Of a stretch of DNA of 64,000 bases, positions 1 through 12,339 are shown piece by piece (position 1 is the stretch's first letter; every line of letters begins with the position of its first letter). The translations under genes were made by a program, and so were the position numbers. This DNA is from Oreohelix idahoensis. Lineage: Eukaryota; Mollusca; Gastropoda; Stylommatophora; Oreohelicidae. The notes beneath the pieces are model-generated. The model was given only the letters and a program-made list of their open reading frames with translations, ran no database searches and was not told the origin of the DNA. The DNA lies in the NCBI GenBank assembly GCA_024509875.1, contig JAMPIV010011336.1:26811-90810 (forward strand), given 5' to 3'.

Positions 1-119
1 GACAAGGTGGGAAGGCAACTTCACTTCCTCCCTCCCTTGATCTTCCCCTAACTCGAGAGAAGAGTCAAGAATCAATTTTCATGGATGAGCAGACTAGAAC
101 GTGACGCGATCTGGTTTCG

Positions 120-375
120 AAGCCAATCCCTTTGCCACCACTGCAGCTATCCACCTTGCAGGAAACCTGCACAAAGTTTCCACATACTCTAGCAGCATTG
201 GTTTCTGGATCAATTATTTTCCCAGGATGAGATTGCCAGCCCCATGTACAATGTCATATTAATCGATTTGTACTCTCCCACTCGGACGTGACAATATCTT
301 CTTCTTCTTCTTCGTACACTCTCAGACGCCCACTTGAATGTTACACAATATCTAAGGGCAAAGTATCGGAAGTTA
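120..375 (+). repeat. dispersed repeat family A, copy 1
   Basis: This segment shares ordered blocks with 57,645-57,800 and 58,078-58,120: a 'gcaggaaacctgcac' block, then 'ttgccagcccc', then a (CTT)n run followed by 'acactctcagacg' and 'cacttgaatgtt'. It has no coding potential that I recognise. The family is unclassified. The (CTT)n run could be the reverse complement of a LINE-type (GAA)n tail, but that is inference. Confidence 0.5.
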
Positions 376-594
376 ACTTTTACTATTATCATCTTTCAAT
401 GATGAATGTTTAAAAAACTTAGTGCAGAGAAAATCCGATATTTGAAGCCACTACAACACACTCGTCTACAACGAGCCTGTGTATCTACAACCATAGACTG
501 ATAATAACTCTATTACTTAAGTTTGACAACTCAGTCAATTTTAGAGCTAAGTTTTAAACGAATAAAAGCCAGCTTCATTCATCATCATTTTAAT

Positions 595-690
595 TTGTGC
601 TCCTTATGAGGCATGGAGCCTCCCCTGCAGCTGGTCCCGTAGGAAGCCTGCACCAAGCAGTCACATGGTGACAACAAGACGCACAAACGT
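595..690 (+). repeat. dispersed repeat family A, fragment
   Basis: It contains the family A blocks 'gcatggagcctcccctgcag', 'ctggtcccgtaggaagcctg' and 'caccaagcagtcac', matching 57,650-57,710. The match is partial and the ends are unclear. Confidence 0.45.
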
Positions 691-2345
691 GAAAACTGTG
701 GTAAATGGAATATGGGTTTGGGATGAGCTAACCAACACAAGTAATTAAGTTTTGTTAAGTTTATTATCATATAAACTGTTTACAACATCCAACATCGATA
801 AATCAATAAAATCATAGGTTACAGAGTTTAGAAAAAAAAAAAACCCTCAATAATGGCCCTCCCCTCTGTTGAGACAAGATCCCGCCAGAAGTTAAGAACC
901 CCAAAAGGTCAAAGATTCACGCTAGGGTATAGTAATAGAGAATACAGTAAAGAACAAAGTTCCTAGTTAAGCTATCCTGTAAAATAACAATATTAGCAAA
1001 CAAAATTAGAAGTGAGTTCAATGATTATACAAAAGAAGAAATATTCACTCCGCTTTCTCTCACTCTGTCAAAATCTGTGGCCACATTTCAATCTCGCTTA
1101 CCTATTAGTTGCTCACCAACTTATTGAACATACACATCAGTTGACAGATCTATCATAATCCAGGGTGGTGCTTCTCCGAAAATAAGCCCCAGTTCCCCCA
1201 CTAATTGTTAATTTCCCAAAGGAGGAACGCTTACTTTGGTAATGCTTATTGAATATGATATTGTCACATCAGGTATTTCCTGTAGCAAAAATATAATCCG
1301 CGATCTAGTGGTCACAGTAGACAATACACAGTACTTCCACTAGTTAAGGCAACATATGGTTGGTAAACTGTTAGTAAGAAATGGACGATGTAGAAAGTAT
1401 CTCCTATCGGCTTCTCTCTCTGGTGTTGATGCCGATCCTGAAACAATGTATTCTCCGGGATAAATCCACTGGGAACCACAATTGTCAGTAGTCAGAAAAA
1501 AAATATGTTACGGTTAGATCTGTGGCCACTGCGGGCTGATAAAAATAGATTGAAAAAATCTGGGTATTGGTTTGTCCAGTTAAAATTAGCTATTATTGTT
1601 CATATGCTTAGACTCTCTCTGTATGACAACAAGAGGACCGAGCAGGTCAACATCACTGACCCGAATAATAATAATTGTTTACTGGTGCTAACTCGACCGC
1701 TGGTAGCTGGTTTGCGATCCGTGCTAAAATTAGGGACAAACAAAACATATAATCACAATACTAATAACCTATCCTATTCACGCGCAAAGTTAAGATCTCT
1801 TTTCCACTCCTTCATTTAATTAAATTAAAAGCACACAGATCTTCGCCTATCTTATCACGCTGCGCTCACCGGTTAAATGTTTGGATTTAAAGGTAAGTGC
1901 CTTTTTTCCCTTCCCGCCTCGGTAAACTCTCAGCGCACAATATCAGTGATATTTTTATTATGACTACTTTACAAATATCGCTTGTCATTACTAGCTGTTT
2001 GTTTCGCCACATGATATTACACTAGTCACTTACACAGTTACACATAATGGATTAGGAGTAAGTTTATATTCCATCAACAGTCAGTCACCTAGGGTATCTA
2101 TTAGTCAATTAAACATCTCTTTCTGGGTGCTAGCGAGTAATTTAAATCTACATTACACTGGAAAAATTTAGCTATGCGTTATTTAATTACGCTAGTATTT
2201 AGCACTTAGAGAAATCCCAATGAATTATAATGATGAATTTAACACACAGAATCACTTGAATGCTAATATATTTTACCGCAAATCAGAAATATGAACCAAT
2301 CTCCACGAAATCTAAAGTCCACTTTATACAATGGCTTTAGTATAA
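691..2345. other. no gene recognised (1.65 kb)
   Basis: AT-rich sequence with only short open frames. The longest plus-strand frame (1,505-1,819, 104 codons) shows no domain or motif that I recognise. No RNA gene or clear repeat was seen. Confidence 0.5.
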
Positions 2346-2350
2346 CAAAA

Positions 2351-2632
2351 GCCGCGGTAGCATAGTGGTTAGTGCACTGGCTTCCTAGCGCAGTGGTCTA
2401 TGGTTCGATCCCCAGATGAGGCGGGAATTTTTTATGCCACAAACGGCTCCTGGGTCGACCCAGCCCCAAATGGGTACCAGAGCAACTCTGGGAAGGTTAA
2501 GGCGGCCGGCGTGATGCCGACCACATCACCCCTCGTGTGCCGACGGTCATGATAATATGGGCCTAACACCATATTCCCAATATGCCTCAATGGGCGTGTA
2601 ACGGGTTCCTTTACCTTTTTTTTTAGTATAAC
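2351..2632 (+). mobile_element. tRNA-derived SINE, family 1
   Basis: The 5' end looks like a degenerate tRNA. A box A-like TAGCATAGTGGT lies near 2,358 and a box B GGTTCGATCCC near 2,402, spaced as in a Pol III internal promoter. A tRNA-unrelated body of about 200 bp follows and ends in a T-run near 2,617-2,632. The anticodon region does not fold as a proper tRNA, so this is a SINE head rather than a tRNA gene. No second copy of this family was found in the window. Confidence 0.7.
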
Positions 2633-3257
2633 GAGCTAGATATCTCAAAAATCCTGAAGCGACTAGATAATGACTTTGGGGAGACAAGGTATATATCCAT
2701 AAATGCTGTTCTTTCACTCCTTAGTGCTAAAATTCGCACCGCAGGGCAAATCTACGGTTCGATTCCCAAATTAAAGGTTTTCTGCGCACCTTTGCAGACC
2801 GACAACATCTGGCTTGTTTCTCCCTGTAGCTAATTGCGTCCCCTGGGAACACGAACAAACGGATGTGGTCGGTAAATGTGGTTATCGCCCCTTTTGCATT
2901 CGCTTAATTCCCCCTGTCAAATGTAACCATCAGAGGTACGTCTTTAGTCTTATCGCCTTTGATTCTTCAAACAAACGAACCGTTAGCGGCTGACCTTCTG
3001 CTCGCGTTTTCCCTGATCAGAGAACGATTACATCAGCCGCGCACTCCGGTCTGTTCAACCATGCTTAATTGCTAAATCGGCTCGCGTGATAATTGCGATA
3101 GCAAATCTGGGCTCTTGTTGACTGTTATTTTGCCTGTCCGAACGAAGGTAAACCTTGGCAGCACATGTCAACAGAAAAATAGGCGTGGCTGTAAAGGTGG
3201 GTTTACTAATTCAGTGGATTTCATGGCTTTCGCATAGCAAAAAATATAAATCTTAGA
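2633..3257. other. no gene recognised
   Basis: Unique-looking sequence. A box B-like GGTTCGATTCCC near 2,755 has no convincing box A partner. Nothing else was seen. Confidence 0.45.
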
Positions 3258-3834
<577 letters not shown>

Positions 3835-4062
3835 TAGTGATGGTAGTAGTACTAATAGTAGTGGTGGTAACTGTAGTACCAGTAGTAGTAGTAGTTGTAG
3901 TAGTACAGAAGTGGTGATGACGGTAGTAGTAGTAGTACTGTTAGTTGTTGTGGTGGTGGTAGGGATAATATTAGTTACAGTGTGACGGTAGTGGGTATTA
4001 GTGGTACAAATCGTGGTGGTAGTAGTAGTAGTATTACTAGTAGTAGTTGTGGTGGTTGTAGC
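3835..4062. repeat. degenerate GTA/GTG trinucleotide repeat
   Basis: Imperfect runs of gta, gtg and gtt triplets with interruptions. A similar triplet tract lies at 6,464-6,620. Confidence 0.85.
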
Positions 4063-5680
4063 GAATTCTGTGAGATAATCGCTAAATTCAGTAAGATTTT
4101 GGTCCTATGATAATAAATAATACCCGACCGTAAGTGTCTGCTTAAATTCGTCTCTACGCCAGTATAGCGCTGCCTTTTGTGCAGAGGAAATGCTTATAAA
4201 ACGATCCCGCCGTAAAATCTAACACGCTTTCTTAGTTTCGGTTTTGATTCTTACAATTAACGATCTGCCAGAACTGTGACACCAACCTACCGTCTGAATT
4301 AACGTAATATTTTAACTTTAACGCTCAAATTAGTAGTAACTCGGACATTTTCCAGTAGTAAGAACGAAACGACTGTAATAATTAACGCCAATACTACCAA
4401 CGCTTGGCAAAAACCCCTCTTCGTTCTGCACGCGGGACTAATACTATAACCTCTCTGTTGGACAAGCCCGAATACATAAACACACAGACAGTTTTCAATT
4501 CTCGCCGAGTAGTGATTTTCTGACGTAACCCAGACAAGTTAGTTATTTGAATGGGAAAAAAATAAGAGGGAGGGGAAAAGATGGCCGACTTTTTGGAAAA
4601 GTTGAAATTGACGATTAACAGTGAAAGAACTGAAAATCTTTACGACAAATATTAGGGCCATAAAAATCATATATAAAGATAGCTTAGGATCCCCTGAGCA
4701 ATAATATATTTAAACATATATGGTAGTCTAATTATTAGCCAAGATATTGAGATAATACTATATGTCTACGCACGCTAAGACGGACAGACTGTTGGTTTCG
4801 CTCATTTATCCATTACGTTAGTGGGGGACACTAGTTTAAAAAGAGGCATTAGAGTGATTCAAATCCGATTGGTTGATAGAAGAGTATAGGAAAGAGGGTA
4901 TTGGTTAGGCAAAAAAGCTAACTATATTTTGAAGCCTCACTCCTAGAAGTTTGGAGTTTGGCTTTTGTTTTTTTTTAAATTTGAATTTAAAAAGCTAGAC
5001 CCTCTCTGATTGGGCCGGTCTGATAATATTGGCAAAAGCAAGCAAAGGCTTGTCGCCAGTTGATACAGAAGTTTTTGAAAGCAAGCTGCGTTGAGAACAG
5101 CAGTGCCTAGAGTGAAATAATAATTCTTGGCAGTCTGGACTGAGGCAAAGCTAACCTTACCTTAATGCTAATGCCAGTCAACGTATGTTTGTGATATTTC
5201 TTTGAATTGTGGTAAGAATTACTTTATTAACCTTATTATTACAACAAACTTTGGTGTATGAGATACTGCTTGATTGGGAAGGCGTTACCACTAAGTACAG
5301 AGGTCCCCAGCAGACTTATGCAGGGCCGGTGGTGTTGCATACAAGCAGTAAAAATTGACATGAGTTGTATAATTTAAAATGATTTCCACAGTTACCAGTG
5401 GGAAGGCTAACCCACAATATTCTATGGGAGAGAATCATTGTTGCAGTGTCAGAGGCGTTGTAGCCATTAGGGGAAAGAACAGAAGCACTGGTATGAGTTG
5501 TTATCTCAGAAGAAAATGGTTGACATGGGGTGGTCAGAGAGATCTGACCCTTTTCTTTTATTGAATTATGCCATGTATTGATTGTGGAAAAATATTGTAG
5601 ATATGTTGTACAGAATCATAACCTTGTTTCAGGTTTTTTTGGTCTGGTGCTACTGTAGTATCAGGACCCTGGTGATTTTA
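4063..5680. other. no gene recognised (1.6 kb)
   Basis: AT-rich, many stops in all frames, and only short open frames such as 5,379-5,564. Nothing could be supported. Confidence 0.45.
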
Positions 5681-5681
5681 C

Positions 5682-5721
<40 letters not shown>
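5681..5721. repeat. (GA)n microsatellite
   Basis: About 40 bp of uninterrupted GA dinucleotides. Confidence 0.95.
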
Positions 5722-5724
<3 letters not shown>

Positions 5725-6463
5725 GAAACTTTTCTGGACCAAGTGGTCTACTATACTATTCTACACCAGGGACTGTGTCAGTCTGGTCATTCAAGTGAAC
5801 GAAAGGAAATTGTCAGCATCATATCTACTATCCACCTACAGTTAAGTGCCTATGTGTCGGCACTTCAACGGTCATCCACTGACTTTATTAACAGAGACCT
5901 AAAATCTTTGATTATTTAATAACTTTTTCCACAAGATACTAAAATAAAGAAGGGGAATGATGCAAACACCCCACCCCACCATTAGTTACCAGTGTAACCC
6001 AGTTTAGAGAAATACCTAAATATAATTTGATTATAATAGTCCTTTGTATGGACAGAAGATCCATTGTGACTCAGAAAATTCTGAATCAGGGCAAATAAAT
6101 TGTAATCTAGTATATTAATAAAATTCAGCCACAGACTTCCATAAGTTTTCTAATAGAGTGTTAGTTTGTTTGTGGTTGTGGTATTGACCCTGTCTTATAT
6201 CTATATGTGATAGAATTTAAATGTATTTGTAGTAATTTTACTTACACTACATTACACTCTTTCATAACCCTAGACATTATACGTAGCTATCATACATACT
6301 AGTCCAGAATAAGTCTGATTGAGGTCATAAAGTGTTAGCAGAAAGGTACCCTGATAACTCAACCCAAAATTTGTTATAATCAGGGACCTTCACAGCTGAC
6401 CTCATTCAGTACACTAGAAATATTGAATGATAACATCTATTAACATAAAATCCACCACAGTGG
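5722..6463. other. no gene recognised
   Basis: AT-rich spacer without supported features. Confidence 0.45.
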
Positions 6464-6620
6464 TAACAATGGTATTAGTAATGGTAGTAGTGGTGGTGGT
6501 GGTGTAGTGGTAGTAATACTTATAGTCATATCAGTGGTAGTGGCAGTAATGCTAGTAGTAGTAGTAGGTATGGTAGTGATATTAACAGTAATTCTAATAG
6601 TAGTAGCAGCAGTAGTAGAC
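6464..6620. repeat. degenerate GTA/GTG trinucleotide repeat
   Basis: Imperfect gta/gtg/gca triplets. The valine- or threonine-rich open frames on either strand reflect the triplet repeat. A C-run follows at about 6,701-6,712. Confidence 0.85.
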
Positions 6621-7134
6621 GATGAAATTAATATTGACGACATACACCATTATTTTGAAGCAGCTATATTCATCTTTATTGCAGCCATCACTTCTGGATT
6701 CCCCCCCCCCCCCTTCCTCCCCAGTCTCTGAGAAAACGACGACCAGTGCATTCCCTTAACTACAATTCTAAGTTTATTTTTTTCTGTTTTAAGTAGACAG
6801 GATGTTGTCATTTTCTAATAGGTGTGAATGTCAAAACCTTTCACTCTCCCTGGCGCATACAGCCTGACCACGAAGAAGGCTATTAATATTTCAAGATCTC
6901 CACCGTTACAAGTGGAGACATTTCATCGTTTTCATCCGGTCTAATTTATTATCACAATTGGCAGCCTGTCCACTTGGAGTGAAATTTGATCGCATAGTTA
7001 ATGCATGAGGATGAGAGATTAATGGAGTGAGTGTATGAGCCCAGGGTAGGCATTTGCAATAATTGTTTATTGCTTACAAATGATGCGATTGATCGAAGAG
7101 CTGTTTGCGCAGGGATTTACTGGATGCTATATTT
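6621..7134. other. no gene recognised
   Basis: Spacer. The only feature seen is the C-run near 6,701-6,712. Confidence 0.45.
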
Positions 7135-7530
7135 TGTTGTCTCTTGTATTGATGGTGCACTGCGCAGATTTCTGGTTGGCGATCTCTTGAAGGTGCACTG
7201 CGCAGTGTTCTTGTTTTTTAATCTCTTGATTGTGCACTTACCAGATTTCTTGTCGGCCATCTCCTGGCGGTTGATTATACCAGACTTCTTGTGGGTCATC
7301 TCTTGATGTGCATTGTACCTGACTTCCTGTCGGCCATCTCTTAGTGGTGCATTGTATCAGACGTCTTGTCGGCGAACTCTTGATGTGCACTGTATCAGGC
7401 TTCTTGTCGTCCATCTTCTGATGGTGCACTTTGCAATATTCTTGTTTTCTATCTCTTGATGGTGCACTGTGCAGAAGTCGTGCCTTCTATTTCTGGATGG
7501 TGCTTTTCTGAAACTTCTTGCCGTACATCG
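7135..7530. repeat. degenerate minisatellite, about 39-bp unit
   Basis: Around ten decayed units, each with the landmarks 'ggtgcactg', 'cagacttcttgtcgg' and 'catctcttgat'. Unit length varies by a few bases and open frames across it are not conserved, so I treat it as noncoding satellite. Confidence 0.8.
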
Positions 7531-8034
7531 TGTATCCTGTATCTTTCAAACAAACACACACGTATATATATATATCGGACACTCACTTGTAAGAGGCGTC
7601 GACATGTATTCAAAAACGAATAATAACAACATTGAAATTAAGAAAGACCATGACAAAGTGAACAGAACGTTTCACACCAAATAATTATGTCCTCATATGA
7701 AACTGATCGTTTTCCTACACGTCTACATTATTCCTATTTTCAAAAGTAACACGTTGAGCACTCATCTAGAATTCAGCACGAATAATGAAAAACACATATC
7801 TACAATCATTTTTTTAAAAACATTTATGTATTATGTTGTTGTAAAATGCTACTGTGAAGATCACTGGCGGAAATCAGTGTGGCCCAACTCAATAGGATGA
7901 AAATGAGTCTCATAAGTGTTATAGCAACTGCACGGGATAGTGGGATTTGTTTTAGAAATCACGAAACGGGACACCACTTTGAAAAATTCCTAGGGCCGCC
8001 TCTGTAGATATATCATCATATTCCGTTGCGCTCC
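7531..8034. other. no gene recognised
   Basis: AT-rich, with a short (TA) run near 7,562-7,574 and small open frames lacking known motifs. Confidence 0.45.
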
Positions 8035-8110
8035 TACCGGAGCATGGAGTCACCACAGCAGCTGGCCATGTGCAGGAAGTCGGCACAAAGAATTCAGATG
8101 CTCTTGTAGT
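8035..8110 (+). repeat. dispersed repeat family A, decayed fragment
   Basis: The blocks 'gagcatggagtcacc', 'agcagctggcc' and 'gcaggaagtcggcac' follow the order of the family A blocks at 57,650-57,700. The match is weak and short. Confidence 0.3.
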
Positions 8111-8277
8111 GGTGATTCCTGTAACAATTTGTTTTACATAATGAGGCGTTACGAAGCCCATGCACACCCGCATATCAGTATCCTTTCCTTTCATTTTTTT
8201 TTTTTTTGCTACATGACTGAAGGCGAGATAGTCCTATTCTTCCTATGTCTCTTCAGACACCCCCGGGACCTCTACGG

Positions 8278-8278
<1 letters not shown>

Positions 8279-8319
<41 letters not shown>

Positions 8320-8320
8320 A

Positions 8321-8374
<54 letters not shown>
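8279..8374. repeat. (TA)n microsatellite, two blocks
   Basis: Two (TA)n blocks separated by a short 'gtaaag' interruption. Confidence 0.95.
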
Positions 8375-8378
<4 letters not shown>

Positions 8379-8708
8379 CTGCCTGCGACATGGAAAGACT
8401 TTTAACGGAAGGCACAGGACAGGTAGGATTCGCATGAACTTGTTTAAGGAATATGCTCCACGTGGATCTAGACGTGTTATGCATAAATAAATTAAACTGG
8501 CTTGCTAGCCATGACATCAATATGATTTTTAAAAAAATAAAATGTTGCCTCGTTTTGGCGAGGTTCAACCTAGTCGGTTATATTACGGTGCATATCAAAA
8601 TATATGACCTTTAGGTCTGAAGAATATGATAGCAATAATGAAAATGAAACTATAATCATTTATTAACTGACTAAAATAAATCTTTCTATGAAAGCAAACG
8701 AGAAATAA
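8375..8708. other. no gene recognised
   Basis: Spacer before the 42-bp satellite. Nothing supported. Confidence 0.45.
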
Positions 8709-9892
8709 CTGATACAGTCTTCATAGCAACACAATTGTGTGACAGCCAAACTGATACAGTCTTCATAGCAACACAGTTGTGTGACAGCCAAACTGATACA
8801 GTCTTCATACCAACACAGTTCTGTGACAGCCAAACTGATACAGTCTTCATACCAACACAGTTGTGTGACAGCCAAACTGATACAGTCTTCATAGCAACAC
8901 AGTTCTGTGACAGCCAAACTGATACAGTCTTCATACCAACACAGTTCTGTGACAGCCAAACTGATACAGTCTTCATACCAACACAGTTGTGTGACAGCCA
9001 AACTGATACAGTCTTCATACCAACACAATTCTGTGACAGCCAAACTGATACAGTCTTCATACCAACACAGTTCTGTGACAGCCATACTGATACAGTCTTC
9101 ATACCAACACAGTTGTGTGACAGCCAAACTGATACAGTCTTCATACCAACACAGTTGTGTGACAGCCAAACTGATACAGTCTTCATACCAACACAGTTGT
9201 GTGACAGCCAAACTGATACAGTCTTCATAGCAACACAGTTGTGTGACAGCCAAACTGATACAGTCTTCATACCAACACAATTCTGTGACAGCCAAACTGA
9301 TACAGTCTTCATACCAACACAGTTCTGTGACAGCCAAACTGATACAGTCTTCATACCAACACAGTTGTGTGACAGCCAAACTGATACAGTCTTCATACCA
9401 ACACAGTTCTGTGACAGCCAAACTGATACAGTCTTCATAGCAACACAGTTGTGTGACAGCCAAACTGATACAGTCTTCATAGCAACACAGTTGTGTGACA
9501 GCCAAACTGATACAGTCTTCATACCAACACAGTTCTGTGACAGCCAAACTGATACAGTCTTCATACCAACACAGTTGTGTGACAGCCAAACTGATACAGT
9601 CTTCATACCAACACAGTTCTGTGACAGCCAAACTGATACAGTCTTCATACCAACACAGTTGTGTGACAGCCAAACTGATACAGTCTTCATACCAACACAG
9701 TTGTGTGACAGCCAAACTGATACAGTCTTCACACCAACACAGTTCTGTGACAGCCAAACTGATACAGTCTTCACACCAACACAGTTGTGTGACAGCCAAA
9801 CTGATACAGTCTTCACACCCACACAGTTCTGTGACAGCCAAACTCATACAGTCTCCATAGCAACACAGTTCTGTGACAGCCAAACTGATCTT
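8709..9892. repeat. 42-bp minisatellite, about 28 units
   Basis: A highly homogeneous tandem array whose unit starts 'ctgatacagtcttcata' and ends 'tgacagccaaa'. Units differ mainly at two sites (cca/gca after 'cata', and cagttc/cagttg), with late units carrying 'cacacc'. Because 42 is divisible by three and the unit lacks stops in several frames, open frames of about 380-406 codons run through on both strands. In the plus frame the unit reads CDSQTDTVFIPTQL, with P/A and L/F swaps. Both common variants change the amino acid, there is no start context or flanking exon, and the opposite strand is just as open, so coding is unlikely. Confidence 0.9.
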
Positions 9893-10299
9893 TAAGAAGC
9901 CATTTCATTGATTCTTATTTTCGCTTATTTAAGGACCGTAGGAATACCAGATGTCCTTGTGCAAGAAAACTGTTTTAAAATACTTCATGCAATAATGTTG
10001 TAGTAGTTTTTGTAGCAATTTTTATTACATGATGAAGTTGCAAGTCCAGTACACACTCTCACAAGCATTCACTTTATTTTACATTGCCTTAAATGGCAGT
10101 GGTTTTATTTAAACTAGAGAGACGGGTGAATTTTTGTCAATTCGTGACTGATAAACCAATAATTTAATGGGGAAACAATATTAGAAACGTACAGGTACAG
10201 ACTTTTATTTTACTTGAAGTTTCTACAGGATGGAGATGTCGGGCACGTAGATGTTGTTGAAAAAACCAATGGATACAAATACAAGGCAGTATTTTATTT
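9893..10299. other. no gene recognised
   Basis: AT-rich spacer. Nothing supported. Confidence 0.45.
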
Positions 10300-10490
10300 T
10301 AATCCTTATGGTAAGAGGAACAAGCGGTGAGAAAAAAACATGGGGAATGGAACTAGACCGAGATTTAAAAGTGCTGAAGAAGACTTGGAAACACTTTGTA
10401 CGTATGCCAGGGGACATAATGGCGGGCCATGACTTTGTTGAAAGAGTATGCTCCGCACGGAGCAGTAGGGGTAATGAACGACAGTAAGAG
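10300..10490 (+). pseudogene. LINE reverse-transcriptase C-terminal fragment
   Basis: The plus-strand frame around 10,340-10,485 reads like the very end of LINE ORF2: a decayed basic 'GKR.R' stretch, then 'ELDRDLKVLKKTWK', then 'FVERVCSARSSRG'. This is the usual layout of the C-terminal tail beyond RT in many invertebrate non-LTR elements. The upstream RT is missing, as expected of a 5'-truncated insertion. A 35-bp minisatellite begins inside its last codons. The clade is not assigned. Confidence 0.5.
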
Positions 10491-10601
10491 AAAGTGGCAG
10501 TAGGGGGAATGAACGACAGTAACAGAAAGTGGCAGTAGGGGGAATGAATGACAGTAAGAGAAAGTGGCAGTATGGGTAATGAATGACAGTAAGAGAAAGT
10601 G
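10462..10601. repeat. 35-bp minisatellite, four units
   Basis: Four units starting 'gcagtagggg' and ending 'gagaaagtg', nearly identical. The first unit overlaps the end of the LINE fragment, so the array may have grown from that 3' end. Confidence 0.9.
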
Positions 10602-10689
10602 CTGACATCAGGTGTCCACGGCTGAAGGTAGAGCAGCAACGAATGAAAAAGTATAGACACCTCGCGAGTATGAAACAGGTCAAGTTAGT

Positions 10690-10870
10690 CCCATAACAGA
10701 TATTTCCGTAGGGAGTTAAGTGTTAGAGACTTCACTATACTATAGCCCAGCTTCACGAGGCAATGTGACCAGTTCCCTTAATCGCTGCCTATGCTTTCCC
10801 TAACCCAAGTGCAAAGTCAGGTACACATTTACGGCTGGGTAAACTGGAGCGTGACGCTACCAGGTGTTTT
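10690..10870 (-). mobile_element. SINE family 2 core, truncated
   Basis: It carries the family 2 landmarks in antisense order: 'tcccataacagata', 'gttagagacttcact', 'ctttccctaaccc', 'gcaaagtcaggtac', 'ggctgggtaaactggagcg'. The tRNA-like head (box B) seen in fuller copies such as 35,127-35,375 is lost here. Confidence 0.7.
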
Positions 10871-11445
10871 AGAAGACACAAATATTATCGCTGAACCTAC
10901 ATGCTAGATCATGGAGGACCACGATACGTGTGGGCAGAAGCAATGGTTGAAGACACTAAACGCGGATGAAATGCTGACACATGCAACATGTAACTCTCTG
11001 GGCGGAAATTGAATTATGTCATGAGGCTTTGCTCTACTAGTAGCAATACAAAGTAAACCGACTGCTACGTTTTTCCCTAAGAAACGATCACAATCCCCAT
11101 TCCTATTTCCACCAAGTCCTATGACCCACAAGTACAATAAAGACTACAATAACGTTTAATCTATAATTTTCCTCATATATGCAGACTTTGGTGACATAAA
11201 AGTAATACTCCACAAACTGTGTCAGTGATTCAAAATTTATCCCATCCAATTGCAACATCTCTGGCAATCAAGAGGCTGGCAGGTTAGTAAAGAATGTGGA
11301 AAGCTACCTCAACATGATGCAAGCATAACTTTTGAAAAAGCCAAGAGTTTTATTAAGTGCAGATACAGGAATATGTGGGAAGCAGAGAGTTCATTCAACC
11401 AGAAACTTCTCGGTCATTTTCTGTAATTAGCTACTTGTTTTTGGT
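10871..11445. other. no gene recognised
   Basis: Spacer. The 77-codon minus-strand frame at 10,904-11,137 shows no known motif. Confidence 0.45.
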
Positions 11446-12335
11446 TGCTCATTATTAGTTTGCATATTAACCACAAGTTTTTATGTTGTTTTCTATTAGC
11501 TTGCACTTTAACTGACAACTTTTTATGTGGTTTTCTATTAGCTTGCACTTTAACTGACAACTTTTTTGTTGCTCTCTATTACTTTACACGCAAAAAAGCA
11601 GCGTGAATGCTCTTTTCTGTTGCGTTTTAACCAACCACTTTGTTGCTGTTATATTACATTGCAGAATAATCAAACTTTTCTGTTGCGTTTTAACCAACCA
11701 CTTTGTTGCTGTTATATTACCTTGCAGAATAATCAAACTTTTCTGTTGCGTTTTAACCAACCACTTTGTTGCTGTTATATTACCTTGCAGAATAATCAAA
11801 CTTTTTTGTTGCGTATCTAATCAACCACTTTGTTGCTGTTATATTACCTTGCAGAATATTCAAACTTTTCTGTTGCGTTTTAACCAACCACTTTGTTGCT
11901 GTCATATTAGCTTGCAGAAAAATCAAACTTTTCTGTTGCGTTTTAATCAACCACTTTGTTGCTGTTATATTACCTTGCAGAATAATCAAACTTTTCTGTT
12001 GCGTTTTAACCAACCACTTTGTTGCTGTTATATTACCTTGCAGAATAATCAAACTTTTTTGTTGCGTTTTAATCACCCACTTTGTTGCTGTTATATTACC
12101 TTGCAGAATATTCAAACTTTTCTGTAGCGTTTTAACCAACCACTTTGTTGCTGTCATATTACCTTGCAGAATAATCAAACTTTTCTGTTGCGTTTTAACC
12201 AACCACTTTGTTGCTGTTATATTACCTTGCAGAATAATCACACTTTTTTGTTGCGTTTTAATCAACCACTTTGTTGCTGTTATATTATCTTGCAGAATAA
12301 TCAAACTTTTTTGTTGCGTTTTTTTTTTTTTTTTT
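11446..12335. repeat. 63-bp minisatellite, about 11 units plus decayed leaders
   Basis: The unit contains 'ttctgttgcgttttaacc', 'aaccactttgttgctg' and 'accttgcagaataatc'. The regular array runs from about 11,612 to 12,320 and ends in a T-run (12,320-12,339). Upstream of it (11,446-11,600) are more diverged, shorter relatives containing 'ttctattagcttgcac'. The 63-bp period keeps several frames open on both strands. I see no evidence of translation. Confidence 0.9.
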
Positions 12336-12339
12336 TTTT

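Noticed and set aside
2351..2425. A functional tRNA gene
   Set aside because: Box A and B are present, but the arms do not pair as a tRNA and a SINE body with a T-run follows.
8663..9895. Three long open frames (about 380-406 codons) across the 42-bp array as a repetitive protein gene
   Set aside because: The array is open on both strands because the unit is 42 bp and lacks stops. There is no start context, no flanking exon and no synonymous bias.
8709..12335. CRISPR-like arrays
   Set aside because: The repeats are directly adjacent without unique spacers, and the DNA is eukaryotic.
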